Positions 21,127 to 33,391 of a stretch of DNA of 64,000 nt are shown piece after piece. Position 1 is the stretch's first letter. Every line of letters starts with the position of its first letter. The position numbers and the translations under genes were made by a program. Source of the stretch: Triglochin maritima. Its lineage: Eukaryota; Streptophyta; Magnoliopsida; Alismatales; Juncaginaceae. Where the stretch lies: contig OY821775.1 of assembly GCA_963682175.1 (NCBI GenBank), positions 49,386,053 to 49,450,052 on the forward strand. Reading direction: 5' to 3'. Under the pieces are notes generated by a model that saw nothing but the letters and a program-made list of their open reading frames with translations, searched no databases and was not told the DNA's origin.

Positions 21127-21579
21127 GTGGGACTAAAAGCCGTTAGAAGTTGAATTTTGTTATGTAATATTAATTTTTGAATTAATAGAAACAAATGTTG
21201 GTGTTCATTTTTAAGTATTTTGTAGTCTAACTTAAAGAATGCGAGGCTGCAGTAATATTTCCGTACCTCAATCCAAATGGACTATTAAACTTAGCTCAGA
21301 AATTAAATTCAAGATGGTAAAATAACAAAATAAATTTGTCTGAACCTGAAATTTAGCTTAGGAAAATGATTATTGAACGCGGGACAGGTAGTCAGGTCAG
21401 CAACCACGTTAGCATCATTGCTAAAGAGGTGTGTGATTTTTCGATAAATAATTATGACTTTATTTGTTTCCAAATAAATTGTAATTCTCAAAATTTTAAA
21501 ATTATCCTTCCAAAAAAAGACAAGACTATTCACATTCTGAACACGACTGTTCACATTCTGGTCAAGTTTGGATTAAACT

Positions 21580-21880
21580 TTGACCATTATGGACTGAGTT
21601 TGGATAGAGATTGTGTCCATTTTGGACTGAATATGGACATAATGTGAATAATCATGTTCATTCTGGACTGATTTTGGATGGAAATTGTTTCCATTCTGGA
21701 TTGAATACGGACAAAATGTGAATAATCATGTTCATTCTGGATTGATTCTGAACGGAGATTGTAGTCATTCTAGACTGAATATAGATAGAATGTGAATAGT
21801 CATGTTCATTCTGGATTGAGTCTAGACGGAGACTGTGTCTATTTTGAACTGAATACGGATAGGATGTCAACAATCTTTTT
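21580..21880. repeat. 74-bp tandem repeat, about four copies
   Basis: Copies of ATGTTCATTCTGGA(C/T)TGA... start at 21654, 21728 and 21802, with a diverged copy near 21580. The period is exactly 74 bp between the last three. Confidence 0.88.
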
Positions 21881-21953
21881 TAAGAAAAATAAAATAAAAT
21901 TTTGATAATCATAAAACAAATAAAATAACCGTACTTTATACTTAGATTGGGAA

Positions 21954-22290
21954 AAGGAAAAAATTTCAAAATAATCAAAAAAAATAAAAAAATTGTAAAA
22001 ATATGCACTTCAGAAACTTATTTGGCAAAATATGCACATTGAAAAACGGCACCTGAGATACCGTTTTCATTAAGTCAAAACGGTATCTCGAATGCCGATT
22101 TTTAACCAAGTAAAAAACGGCACTACTAGTGCCGTTTTTCATCCAAGGTAAAAACGGTACTAGTAGTGTCATTTTTACCCTATAGAAAACGGCCCCAGTA
22201 ATTTTACTTGCTTAGAAAACGGTACTATGGGTGCCGTTTTTATGCTATATAAAAACGGCATCCGAGATGCCGTTTTTAGCTAGGGTTTAA
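21954..22290 (+). repeat. MULE-A left TIR, a palindrome array
   Basis: Inside the TIR, six or so 25-30-bp palindromes of the form AAAACGGCAnnnnnnnTGCCGTTTT (also the GGTA/TACC variant) lie between 22043 and 22282, separated by short spacers. Confidence 0.85.
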
Positions 22291-22504
22291 GTGGCCTGGC
22301 CAGCCACCATCTTCATTCTTTCACTTCCAAAATTTTCCCCACTCCCCATTAGTCTCTCTCTCCGACGACCAATAGTGTTGAGGTTAGATTTTTATTTTGT
22401 TTTTGGTTTTTTTTGATTCACATGAAATACAATGCATGTATAGTTAATGTATTTGTTTTTATGTTTATGTATGTATGAAATGTAGATTTTCTACACTCGA
22501 AGTA

Positions 22505-23110
22505 ATGAGCTCCGGTACCGGATTGGTTATGGTTTTTTTCGATGGAATTCTTACATTCGTAGATGAGGTACCAGAATATGAAGGTGGTGACAGACGAATG
22601 CTTAATGTTAACACACAAATGCGATATGAGGATCTCTGTGAATCAGGTTGTCAAGTTTGTGGTTTCCAAGAAGGAGAGTTTGATCTAAAGTTAACATGCA
22701 AATGATCACCGTATGAAAAGTATACATATGCTCAAGTTTTTGATGATCAGAGCACGGCTACAATGCTATCTCTATTTAACTTCATGAATACGGTTGTATT
22801 GTTTGTTGAGAAACAACCCAAGCCCTATACTACCGTCCACCACAGTCAGTTGAATGAGGATTATCAACAAATGACACAAACATATAGCCAATATGAAGCA
22901 GGTCCTTCTTCGGTAGTTCCTCAGTCCTATTTTGGATCGTATGAGCACACCAATGAATATTGGTAATTATGAAGCAGACGTAGTTCAATCACATTCTCAA
23001 GGAAGACAGGTTGAAGATGCAGATAGTGATGAGACAGATGATGATGAGGCAGATGGTCAGATGGATGGTGATGAAATAGACATTGTTGATGTAGATTCAA
23101 CCCCACTTCC
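22505..23110 (+). pseudogene. MuDR-type transposase, N-terminal remnant
   Basis: From ATG 22505 the frame gives MSSGTGLVMVFFDGILTFVD, then GFQEGEFDLKLTCK, a TGA at 22703-22705, then QVFDDQSTATMLSLFNFMN and FVEKQPKPY. This is the amino-terminal (PB1-like) region that precedes the DNA-binding domain in MuDR transposases. A second frame change occurs near 22950, followed by the usual acidic spacer (DSDETDDDEADGQMDGDEID). The sequence then runs directly into the 3' end of the antisense mobile-domain gene near 23110. The DNA-binding domain, DDE core and SWIM finger are all absent. An intron may lie just upstream (GTTAGATT...GAAATGTAG). Confidence 0.7.
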
Positions 23111-23857
23111 GGAGCTCCCCAACTGTAGTTTCCACATTCAAATATGTTTTCCAGCAACAATAAATATCTCAGGTGGACTTTGTTTCCACTCTTATCGCCC
23201 ACTATCCCGGATCCTAACTGAAACAAAATGTACGCTCTCGTGTGCTGCATAACCTGCTCATCTGTTGCATCTTGCTCAACAACCTGAAAATTTTGCTGCA
23301 ACCACTGCAAGGACACGTATCCACCTTTCACTGCAGTTCTTGCTTCTTCTTCTTCAACACCCAACATATTCATGCAAACCTGAGTCCAATCGTGATCTAA
23401 TGTTGCACACACTGCCAAACCGTCAACACGAAGACCACTAAGCATAGCTACGTCTTGTAGCGTGATGGTCATCTCCCCGTGTCTAAAATGGAAGGTGTGT
23501 GTCTCAGGCCTCCACCTCTCCACAACAGCACGAATCAGATTCCAATCCAGTTGCAGTCGTTGCAATCGAGACACAGTGTTAAATCCCGCAATCTCTAACA
23601 AATCCCACATCCTTTCATCTTGCACATTCCACGTGTTGAACTGAGTGACGTGTTCGACGCATTTAATATCCGTCAAAGGCTCCTGGAAATTAAATTTAAT
23701 TATTTTACGTCAAATAAAAACCAATACCGATACACAAAAATTAAAATTAAAATTTCATAACACTTACATTTTCCAGAATCGAAGATGATCTATGATCTTT
23801 CTGTAGTACTAACACTGAAGGGTCAACAGGACCGTGACAATCATGTGAAGTCGACAT
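22927..23857 (-). CDS. Plant mobile domain (PMD/MAIN-like) protein carried by MULE-A
   Basis: Two exons: 23857-23768 (30 codons, MSTSHDCHGPVDPSVLVLQ...) and 23682-22927, joined across an 85-bp intron with GTAAGTG donor and TTTCCAG acceptor, phase 0; about 281 residues. The order DPSVLxLQxxHRS, then FNTWNVQDERMWDLLEIAGF, RWRPETHTFHFRHGEMTITL, and LGSGIVGDKSGNKVHLRYL is the plant mobile domain. Known members (MAIN, MAIL) act in genome stability and silencing, and PMDs are frequent in transposons. After YSWGAP the protein diverges into a His-rich tail that is read antisense through the transposase remnant, so the natural C-terminus has been replaced by a fusion. The frame is otherwise intact. 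Confidence 0.85.
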
Positions 23858-24365
23858 TTGGGAAACTGTAAAACATAATTAACAAAAAATAATATTACAT
23901 ACTATTCAGTTCAAATAATACAATCTAAACAGATTCAATACATTATCCACAATAAATCTAATTTCAACAACTACAACATTGATTATTCAATTTAATTGGT
24001 TTAACACAAATCCAAACAATGTAAATTTATTATATTTGGACTTTTGAGATTAATTGATCTATTAATCAAATCATCAAATCCGCACAAGATTATTAATCAT
24101 AACAATATAACATCATCCACACAAGATTAATTAAACAAAGTATGGTAAACTCATCAACCAAATATCAATCAATCGAATCCATTTTAAATCAAACAATCCA
24201 CACACATCCTAACCAAACCAATCAAATGTACATAAATACAAACTAATAAGGCAAAATCTTAACAAAAAATGATGTAAAAATACGTTAAATCGCAGGAGAG
24301 AGGGAGAGGAAGAAACACCAAAATTTTTGGGAAGATTGGAGAAAAGAGGGCATTAGTGCCGTTTT

Positions 24366-24674
24366 TAACCCTAGGCTAAAAACGGCATCTCGGATGCCGT
24401 TTTTATATAGGGTAAAAACGGCACCCGTAGTGCCATTTTCTAAGCAAGTAAAAAACGACACTACTGGTACCGTTTTTTACCTCGGATGAAAAACGGTACT
24501 AGTAGTACCGTTTTTTACTTGGTGAAAAAATGGTATTTGAGATACCGTGTTTACTTAATGAAAACGGCATCTGAAGTGCCGTTTTTCAATGTGCATATTT
24601 TGCCAAATAAGTTTCTAAAATGCATATTTTTACAATGTTTTAATTTTTTTTGATTATTTTGAAAAAATTTCCTT
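24366..24674 (-). repeat. MULE-A right TIR, a palindrome array
   Basis: Inverted counterpart of the left TIR, with the same ordered series of CGGCA/TGCCG palindromes between 24380 and 24585. Several palindromes differ from their left partners at compensating positions. Confidence 0.85.
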
Positions 24675-25950
24675 AGGAAAACTTCAACCCTCGGACACAC
24701 TTTAGTGTACTACTTTCGTTTGCAGTTTTTTAGATTCAAAAAAGAGAAAATTCAAGATGGACTCAATGGTCTCCACTTGGCACCACCCATGTGACAGAGA
24801 GTTGAGAATCTCATAGACTATACTTAAATCGTGTAATTAAAGGTCAATTACGGTTGACACCTCAAGCCAATGTGATCGTTTAGTTTAGTTACCAATAAAA
24901 AAGGGGAAAAATCAAAATAATGATGAAAAAATAAAAAATTGACAAAGTATGGAAGTTGTGGAAATATTTAGCAAAAATAAATCCGACAGTGAGATTATTG
25001 TTTTCAAGTAATGTACAATGGTGTGGTTGCTCAATAGTGAAGCTCATTTCTATCATCACTTTGCAAGGTCATGTTACAATCCAAATAATGCACAATGGTA
25101 TGGTTGCTCAGTTACTATCATCACCGACCTCCTAAAAGAAATACAAACCGGTAATCATCTCAAGAAATACAAAGAGAATGGAGTTCTGAAATGCCCCCAG
25201 CTTCCGGAGTACCTAAAGAGTTGGAGTGACATCAAAATTCAGAAATTCTCCTAAAAATTTCCAACGTCCAAATAATAAGCTGTAAATAAGGTGGATTTAA
25301 CCCGTCGTCCCGTCCCACCCCACATAAGGCCGTGGCAAAAAAAAACACAACCTACCAATCAACCCAAATACCCGTTGACTCCTTAATAAATGAGGCGGCT
25401 TGTACTTAAAGAATTTAGTATTAGAATTTTAAACCTAATTTCGACCAAATTAATTTGATAAAAACTAATATACATAACGCATCTACATCAAAATACTTTA
25501 AGTTTAACATTAAAAAAACAACTCTAATAACAAAAGCAAAGAAACATAATAAAAGCCTCATGATTTTATGTAAGACGTTTATTTCTTGTGGACCACCTTG
25601 TCTTGTGGTTTATTTTAAGTGCTTACATGTTGTGAAACTTGAGAATGTTATACCTAGTTTTGTTATATAAGTTTTTTGTGATATATATGAATTTGTCAAG
25701 ATGTACATGGTTTAATAATTCATAAAATTTAAAATCTAAAACTCATTCCGACTGAGTGACTGACCCATCTTATTCTGTTCCAAAAGGTTAAAAAACAAAA
25801 CAAAAAGAGTACAAATCCAATAAACACAAGTGATTCTGTTCTATTGCTTCCACATTTCACCACCAATCCCTTTCAATCCCATTCCACCCACCACCATGTC
25901 ATCATATTCACCTCCATCTTCCTCCACCGAACCCTCACTTCTCTTCTCCA
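24675..25950. other. Intergenic region left of the At5g39570-like gene
   Basis: AT-rich. An open frame of 78 codons at 25018-25254 (ending KCPQLPEYLKSWSDIKIQKF) looks coding-like but is not recognised and may be an exon fragment. At 25290-25420 a patch with ACCCGT-type motifs and CTTAATAAATGAGGCGG resembles 42090-42250 and is a dispersed repeat. Confidence 0.45.
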
Positions 25951-28240
25951 ATGGCGGCCCACGACGACACCGACTTCGACGAGTACAGCCCCCACCCCTA
26001 CCAAGGCGGCTACAACCTCGCCACAACCTACGGCGCCCCTCTCGCTCCTTCCCCCCACACTTGCTACCCTCTTTCCGGTGATTCTGCTCCAAAACAGCCC
26101 CAAAGATCCAATCTTTCTGGCATTTCCGTTGATGGGTCGAATTCTCTTGGTGATTCGGCTCCAAAACAGCCCGAAAGATCCAATCTTTTCGGGGATTCTG
26201 TTGATGGGTCGAATCTTGCTGGTGATTCTGCGCCGAAAGAGCCCGAAAGATCCAATCTTTTCGGGGATTCGGTTGATGGGTCGAATCTTGCTGGTGATTC
26301 TGTGCCTAAGGAGGAGGAAAGATCCAATCTTTCTGGTGAGCCTGTGCCCGAGGAAGGAGGAAAATGGGGGTTTTTCGGGGATTATGTGCCGGAGGAGACG
26401 AGGAGATTTGGGAATTGTGGTGGAGGCTGTCGGTGTAAGTGTAGGTGTTGGCTGCGGCGGAGAGAGGAGTGGAGGTGTGAGTGGAGTTGTCCGGAGAGAT
26501 TCGGGTCTGGTTGGGGGAGTTCGAATCCGTCGCGATGGGTCGGGGACTACCTGTTCGACTATTTGCCAGTGTATGGGGAAAAAAGGGCTGAGACCTTCCA
26601 CTATGGGAATCTTAATTATGCTTATGACAGGCATACCCCTGAGCCTGCTGTTAGTGTTGTGGTGGAGCCGGATGTTGCATCCCAGTGGTGGGCCATGGGG
26701 TCGGAGGAACAACAAAGACAGGGGATTTTTGAGGAGGCGGAATACGAGTCTGGAGTGCAATGTGGGTATGAATATGATACACATGCTTATCCAGTCATCG
26801 AACATGTGAATGCGTATGAAGGGCGTGGTTTTGAGCAACCGGTTACAGTTCAGGTTGAGCTTGATGAGCATTTGGTGCAGCAGGAGGAAGTTTACCATTC
26901 AGAAGTGTGTACATATGAAAGTCATAATTATGAGAAATCTGTTTGTATTGAGGTAGAGCCGCTTCAATTCGGGCAAGATAGTTGCGGTGAAAGGACCTAT
27001 TCGCTAATGGAATTGTTTAGCAATGGATACGAGAGTGGCTGTTTTGAGCAACCTGTTTCTGTTCCTTTTGATTCAAAGGAACATGAGTGGTCTATTGATG
27101 TGAATGCCCACGATGGGGATTATTGGGATCAAGTGAGCGGTCGTTGCGAGCCCCATCAAAGTGATTACTATGAGCCGGCCACTGATGCTTACATTGAGCC
27201 TTTCCAGCTGGCATGGTTTCAAGATTTGCATTACTCCGATACCTACCAGGGCGAAATGCACTCTCAGATTAACTATGTAAGTGGTCATTGATGCAACTCG
27301 ATAGTTTTTTTCCTTCCAATTTACCTAGTATTTGCAAATTGGTTTCAGACATGTGCAAGCTACGGAGACATAGGGAGTAGTGCTTGTCACTCTGAGTGTT
27401 TTTTCTTGAATGAATTGGATTGTTCAATAGTTCTGGCTTGCTCCCTTAGTTTTAGCAATAGTGTCCCACTTTGTCAAATTAGAAATGAATCTTAACTGCA
27501 ACACGTTTTCAATGCATATGTATATTTATTCTAATCTGTACTAAGTTTAAGCCTTGAGCATTTCAAATAGGCAAAGACAGTACTTGTGATAGCCAATAGG
27601 TGCTAAGTCACAGCAATGCTTATTAATATTAGCTATCTTGTTTATCATTGTTTTAGATTGGATAAAAGTCAAGGAAAAACATGGGTCTCTATGTATGTTT
27701 AACACTCACAAAGATCGCTACTTGGACAACTACCATTGCTTTCAACTTTCAGTCTTATATTTCAGTTGTATTGGGTGATTTAAAAGTTTATGACAAGTAT
27801 TATATCTTCACTGAAGAAGATCAAGTTTTTTATGTATATATTTTGAACCCCAAAGTCATGTTTCTATAACTCAGACATGGTATAATAAGTCTATGCTTTT
27901 GACCTAGCTAACCGTACTGAAATCGGTGTTTTTTTTCTTATTGCAGACTAACCGTTCATGTCTATCTTTAGGATTTAAAGTTGATTATTTTCTTTGGATT
28001 CTATTCAGCTTGCATAGTTCATACTTTGTGTTTTTTGCTATTGTTATATTTGTTAAGTTTTGTGCAAATACATAAAATTAGAGTCTTCAAGTGTATTAAA
28101 AAAATTGTTTTTTGCTGATTACTTGTGCTTTGCAGAATGTTATTTAGTTATTTGCTTTCTAATAGTAGCTATGTATGTAGGTCGATGATTCTAGAGGATA
28201 TGATGCGAGTTCCTACTCCTTCTGGCCATTCCAGGATTGA
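25951..28240 (+). CDS. At5g39570-like protein (phospholipase D-regulated protein 1 family)
   Basis: Exon 1 is 25951-27276 and exon 2 is 28181-28240. The donor TAT|GTAAGT and acceptor TATGTAG|GTC keep the frame and give a C-terminus VDDSRGYDASSYSFWPFQD; about 461 residues. Without splicing the frame would end three codons after the donor. The N-terminus DTDFDEYSPHPYQGGY followed by TYGAPLAPS...CYPLSG is the family hallmark. Residues about 40-130 hold three or four copies of a 23-25-residue repeat (GDSAPK.PERSNLFGDSVDGSN.A). Residues about 150-175 are Cys/Arg-rich (CGGGCRCKCRCW), and the rest is acidic and Tyr-rich with repeated YExxxFEQPV. Family members are substrates or partners of phospholipase D signalling in Arabidopsis; biochemical function here is unknown. 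Exon 2 is inference. Confidence 0.75.
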
Positions 28241-29880
28241 TGTTAGGCCACCGGGTTGATGAGTATCAGTGTATCACTATTTCTTGTGCTTATTGGCCTT
28301 TCATCGTGGTTTTTCTCACGTAGAGGCATGACATAAAATGTTGGTACATTTCTTTGTTTAGTTCAGGTGTTAACAATCAGGTAATATAGTTAATAACTTA
28401 TCAGATTATGTACTTCTGTATCTCTATTGGCACAAACATGGGATTGTAGATGCTGTATTGGCTATGATGTATAAGGATGATCGTCCAGAATCGTGATTCT
28501 CAAAGAGTTTCACTTGTAGCGTACTAGTGTAACCCAATAAGTTTGAGATTAGAAGGTTTGTTGTAAAACTTGTAATGTTGGCATGACTCAATAATCACAT
28601 ATTTTCTCTGTGAACTCTTTTCGAACTGATTTATCCTGCTATCAAATTTTGTGGTTCCGGCGAGCGTCCTGCTGGGCGGACCTTCAACCACGTTTCTCCT
28701 GGCTTCGCGAGACCATATCGGTCTATGGCCTTGTGAATGGCTGGGTGGCGTGAATGTGCTTCCAATTCAAGAATGCCTGGTATGTTCTAGTTTTCTAAAT
28801 CTACACCAACATTTTCGAATGGAAGGTAGTTGCATATCGATATTTATCGATTTAGGTTTCTCTTCATGTTGAGTGCCAAAGATGAAGCCTCAAACAGAGT
28901 TTCGTGCCATTTCTTGGGGAAGCTAAGGTTTCAATCTGATAAATTTAATATGACGCCGGTTGGGTGTTAACAAAATAACAAGGAATAGGTTATTTTGGGT
29001 GAATGACCTTTTTCAAAAACATTTCTATCATTCAAATAAACATCAATAAACACATTTTTCTTAATTTCGACGTCACTTTAATCACAAAGTAAGCCCCGAA
29101 TAAAACGAAATGCACAATAAAAAATTTATAGTTAAGGTTAAAGATACATAATTTATAACTAAATAACATGAGAAGAAGGTAAAAAAATTAGACTCATGCC
29201 CCCACCTAGTTAAAACCATTTGACATAGGTTTCTATAAACTTACATTTTTACAATTACATGTTCTTCGACATTTTTTTCGTTGGATAGTGCTTCTAAACA
29301 TCGCACAATTATATTTTACTAAAATAAACCGCTTAACCACGGGACAATTTTAATAAAATCAAAACATATACGATAAAAAATGCATCTTGACATCCCATCT
29401 CTAATTCGTATTTATTCGATCATTTTGATGGGTTCGTTCTATTATTTCAAATTTAACGACTTAAAAGTGAACGAAAAACTATTACGAGATACGCCTAGAA
29501 GCACTACAACCCGAAATTGTTTGATACAAATAAAAATGTAACTTTGAAATTCATAGTCTCATTGCACAAACAAAATGAGATACAATCTTCCAACACGACA
29601 TGATTTTACGCGCATGTCGTGAACTATATATACCTACCACCGAACCTATTTTTAGAGGTTAAAACGTTGAAACAAATTAGACTCTACACAGACAAACACC
29701 AAAGACAAGCATAGAACAAAGAAGAGAGAGAAAGAGAAGCCAACATGTGGGTTAGTTGAAAATCGGTTAACATCTAGAGAGAGAGCGTTTGTTGAGGGGA
29801 AAATGAGTGGTTAAGAGAACCCTAGCTAAGCCACTCCACAAAATCTTCTTTCGTTACCTCAAATTCAGGCCTCCCCATGC
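28241..29880. other. Intergenic region with no recognised gene
   Basis: Includes the probable 3' UTR of the preceding gene to about 28600 and AT-rich DNA upstream of the next gene. A short stretch near 28650-28760 is GC-richer but has no recognisable product. Confidence 0.5.
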
Positions 29881-29884
29881 ACGC

Positions 29885-29892
29885 ATATAAAC
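29885..29892 (+). promoter_or_regulatory. TATA box of the SKU5-similar gene
   Basis: CATATAAACC lies about 70 bp upstream of the ATG in a CT/AC-rich leader, a normal plant TATA position. Confidence 0.6.
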
Positions 29893-29959
29893 CACTTCCA
29901 CCAATTCAAAATTTAGGTTATACCATTAATTCTTCTTGCGATAAGCAAGTCCCGAACCG

Positions 29960-32900
29960 ATGACAACAACTGCGGTGGTGGTGGTGGCTGTCGTGGTCGT
30001 GATACTGTCCCTTCTTGGGGCGGCCACCGCCGAGGACCCTTATTTATTTTTCACGTGGAACGTTTCCTATGGAACAATTTCGCCCCTCGGGAAGCCCCAG
30101 AGGGTCATTCTCATAAACGACGAGTTCCCCGGTCCGAACATCAACTCGACCACCAACAATAATGTTGTTATCAATGTTTTTAACAACTTGGATGAACCGT
30201 TTTTGTTCTCCTGGAATGGGATACAACAGAGGAAGAATTCTTGGCAAGATGGAATGCCTGGAACTAATTGTCCCATTCTTCCTGGGACTAACTACACCTA
30301 CCATTTCCAGGTACGTTTAGATGTTTAAATACGTTAATTTTTTTGAATGAGTCAAGTTAAGTCTAGCTTAGCTCTTTTTTTTAACCCTATAATTATTTTC
30401 TACGTTTGGATGTGCAACTTTCTTTTTTGGATTTTGCAAAGGAGAATTTTGCAAATTTCGCGTGCACATACTCATGCTAAATTGCTACCAAATAATAGAT
30501 CATAATTTCGACATCTTAAATTTTGTATAGTTGTACGTATTGTTTTATACACGATATTGTTTTGAAACAGTCAAGATCAGAAATAACTTCATATATTCTG
30601 ATCGTAAGGGAAAATGCCAAGGGGGTATTAGACTGTTAGTGTAGGCTTGAGATTCCACGAGCATTTCAAAATTTATCAAGTCCATTCATATATTTATGCA
30701 CTTAAATATTTTACCATTAGTGTATAAAAAACTCCATGTACGAAAGTCTCAAAGACCCTCATACTTAAAATCCTCATACATAAAGATCCTCATGCATAAT
30801 GTCTTATTGCATACAATTTAATTTTTGGCGTACTAACTCCAAATTTAGGATTGGAAAAGATGTATATATGTTAGCTAATTACTAATATGTATTTATAAAT
30901 AAAAAAACTCTAGCTCCTTTCATGATCGTAATATTAAGTGAATAATGTGGTTTAATCACAGTTAAGAATAAGGTCTCATATATATTGGCAAATGTTTATT
31001 GCATGCTATTCAGGTGAAGGACCAAATAGGCAGCTACTTTTACTTCCCCTCCATTGGCATGCAAAAGGCGTCCGGCGGCTTCGGAGGCCTCCGAATCAAC
31101 AGCCGTCTCCTCATCCCCGTCCCATTCGCCGATCCGGAGGATGACTACACCGTCCTCATTGGAGATTGGTACACAAAATCCCACACTTCTCTACAAAAAA
31201 CCCTCGAAGACGGCCACTCCATCGGTCGCCCTGCCGGAGTTTTAATAAACGGTAAGTCCGGCAAAGACGCCTCCGGTAAGGACCAACCGCCTCTCTTCAC
31301 AATGGCCAACGGTAAAACCTACCGCTACCGCATTTGCAATGTCGGTATCCGGACAACATTGAATTTCAGGATCCAAGGACACACAATGAAGCTTGTCGAG
31401 ATGGACGGCTCGCACGTCGTTCAAAACGATTATGAGTCCCTCGACGTGCACGTCGGTCAATGTTACTCGATTCTAGTCACCGCCGACAAGGCTCCCGGGG
31501 ACTACTACATGGTGGCCTCCACTAGGTTTACTAAGTACAAGCTTTTGGGCACTGGGGTGATACATTATGCTGGGTCTAAGAAGGCGCCTTCGCCGGAGCT
31601 CCCTAAGGCACCTACTGGATGGGTCTGGTCGCTCAACCAGTTCCAGTCCTTCAGGTGGAATTTGACAGCCAGCGCTGCCAGACCCAACCCTCAGGTACTA
31701 TATTAAAGTTTGGGTTTCCAATAACTCAAAATTAATTTCTAGTTAGTCATGCATTTGGTACAATAACTACTGATAATTTAACAAGCTGGAAAGAAGTTTA
31801 GTTGATTTATTGATAACATGAAAGTCAGTATATTATTTCAATAATAAAATGCGTTCGATATAAATTATATATACTTGCGTATGTGTTAGGAATACATAAA
31901 TAAATAATCCTCAAAATTGCCTTCCCGCCACTTTTCATGATATTTTACACGCCCTTCAATTTGACAATTCTATATTGCTTAATTATTATAATAGATACTG
32001 AAATGATGAATTGGTGTTCCAGTGAGTTGATTTACAAGAATTAAGTTGAATAGTTTTTAGGTCAAAATTGAATTGAAAATAGCTTGCCAACCAAAAATTC
32101 ACATTTGAAAGCTTTGTTAAGTTAAACAGGTATTAACGACATCGTAAGATACTATTACATTGTTTATGAAATATTTCTTATATCCTATGGTTTTCTCAAA
32201 TTTAGGGTTCATACCACTATGGGGGCATCAACATTACAAGAACAATCAAGCTCCGCAACAATGTTGAGACCATTGACGGCAAGCTCCGTTTCGCAATCAA
32301 CGGGAAGTCGTTCCAGTACACGAAGACACCGTTGAAACTCTTGGAGTACTTCGGTGTCGCCCGAAAGGCGATTAAGTATGACACGATCGGGGATGAGCCA
32401 CCGAAATCGACGGCAAAGACCGAAATCGAGCCTATTGTTGTCAATGCAACTTTCAGAGATTTTGTTGAGATTGTGTTTGAGAACCCTGAAAGGAGCATTC
32501 AGTCTTACCACCTTAACGGATACTCGTTCTTCCCCGTCGGGTAAGCATTGGGCTCGAACTCGACCTGTTTATTATAACGTGACATAGTTAGAAAATATAT
32601 CTCTAGTTTTGGATTAGCCTGGATCAGAAATCAAATCTCAAGTTTAATTCGACACCTCTTTTTAACGGTCGTCCTCCAAACGTACATAAACCCTAAACAA
32701 TGAATTAATCTTCTCTCCTTTACAGGATGGGAAGTGGAAAATGGACACCAGAGAAAAGAAAGACCTACAACTTGCTTGATGCCGTAAGCCGACACACGAT
32801 CCAAGTCTACCAACGATCATGGACGGCCATCATGCTCACATTCGACAATGCCGGAATGTGGAACCTCCGGTCGGAGATCTTAGAGAGGAATTACCTTGGC

Positions 32901-33023
32901 CAACAACTCTACTTCAGTGTCACCTCACCCGCTCGATCCCTGAGGGACGAGTATAGCCTTCCGAACGCCACTCTCCTATGTGGGGCCGTCGTCGGCCTTC
33001 CTAAGCCTCCTCCTTACACATAA
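29960..33023 (+). CDS. SKU5-similar (SKS) multicopper-oxidase-like protein
   Basis: Four exons, 29960-30310, 31014-31694, 32206-32540 and 32726-33023, all with GT-AG introns and consistent phases, encode 554 residues (the family is usually 530-600). Residues 1-24 are a hydrophobic signal peptide ending GAATA before EDPYLFFTW. Three cupredoxin domains follow: DEFPGPNINSTTNNNVVINV opens the first, FRIQGHTMKLVEMDGSHVVQ marks the second, and SYHLNGYSFFPVGMGSGKW the third. The His-Trp-His-Gly copper site of laccases is replaced by FSWNGIQQRKNSW, and the C-terminal HCH ligand motif is absent, as is typical for SKS proteins; oxidase activity is therefore not expected. Several N-glycosylation sequons are present (NVS, NST, NYT, NIT, NAT). 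There is no clear GPI signal, so it is probably a secreted wall protein of the pollen Bp10/NTP303-like branch; that branch assignment is inference. Confidence 0.95.
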
Positions 33024-33391
33024 TATATTAATTAGTCGTGACTAAAATTTGAGAATTATATATGTGGCTTTATATGTTGCTGAAATGGTTGTTTGAGGTG
33101 AAGAAGTGAGTAAACGGGGAGCATAAAAAGGCGGTAGATATATGGATTAATTTGTTTCTTGATTTCCATATGTATTTTGTGTACAATGTTATTACTTGTT
33201 AGAAGCCTACGATTTCATTTGTTTTAATAATAATGTGGGGCTTTAACCGGCTCTAGCTCGCTTGGATTTTTGATGCTCAATTGGGTGTTTTTTACTTGTT
33301 GAGATAAGATTATTTGCGTTATTGTAACTATATTGAGATGGAATAGATTTGGAGTGATGTTAATGACTACACATATTTAAAGTTATTAAAA

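Larger units (their letters stand above)
21954..24674. mobile_element. MULE-A: non-autonomous Mutator-like element with a plant-mobile-domain gene
   Basis: Long inverted repeats of about 310-335 bp (21954-22290 and 24366-24674) enclose a transposase stub on the plus strand and a plant-mobile-domain gene on the minus strand. The outermost 75 bp match well (TCAAAATAATCAAAAAAAAT, then ATTGTAAAAATATGCA and AACTTATTTGGCA). A target duplication could not be identified. The catalytic part of the transposase is missing, so the element could only move with help in trans. Confidence 0.85.

Noticed and set aside
22040..22290. Regular palindromes with spacers, CRISPR-like in look
   Set aside because: They sit within transposon TIRs of a plant genome, vary in sequence and have no cas genes.
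25873..26898. Long minus-strand open frame of 341 codons
   Set aside because: It lies wholly antisense to the At5g39570-like exon, is Pro/Ile/Arg-biased and has no domain; it is a shadow.
30044..30304. Antisense open frames within SKS exon 1
   Set aside because: They are shadows of a strongly supported exon with correct splice sites and a signal peptide.
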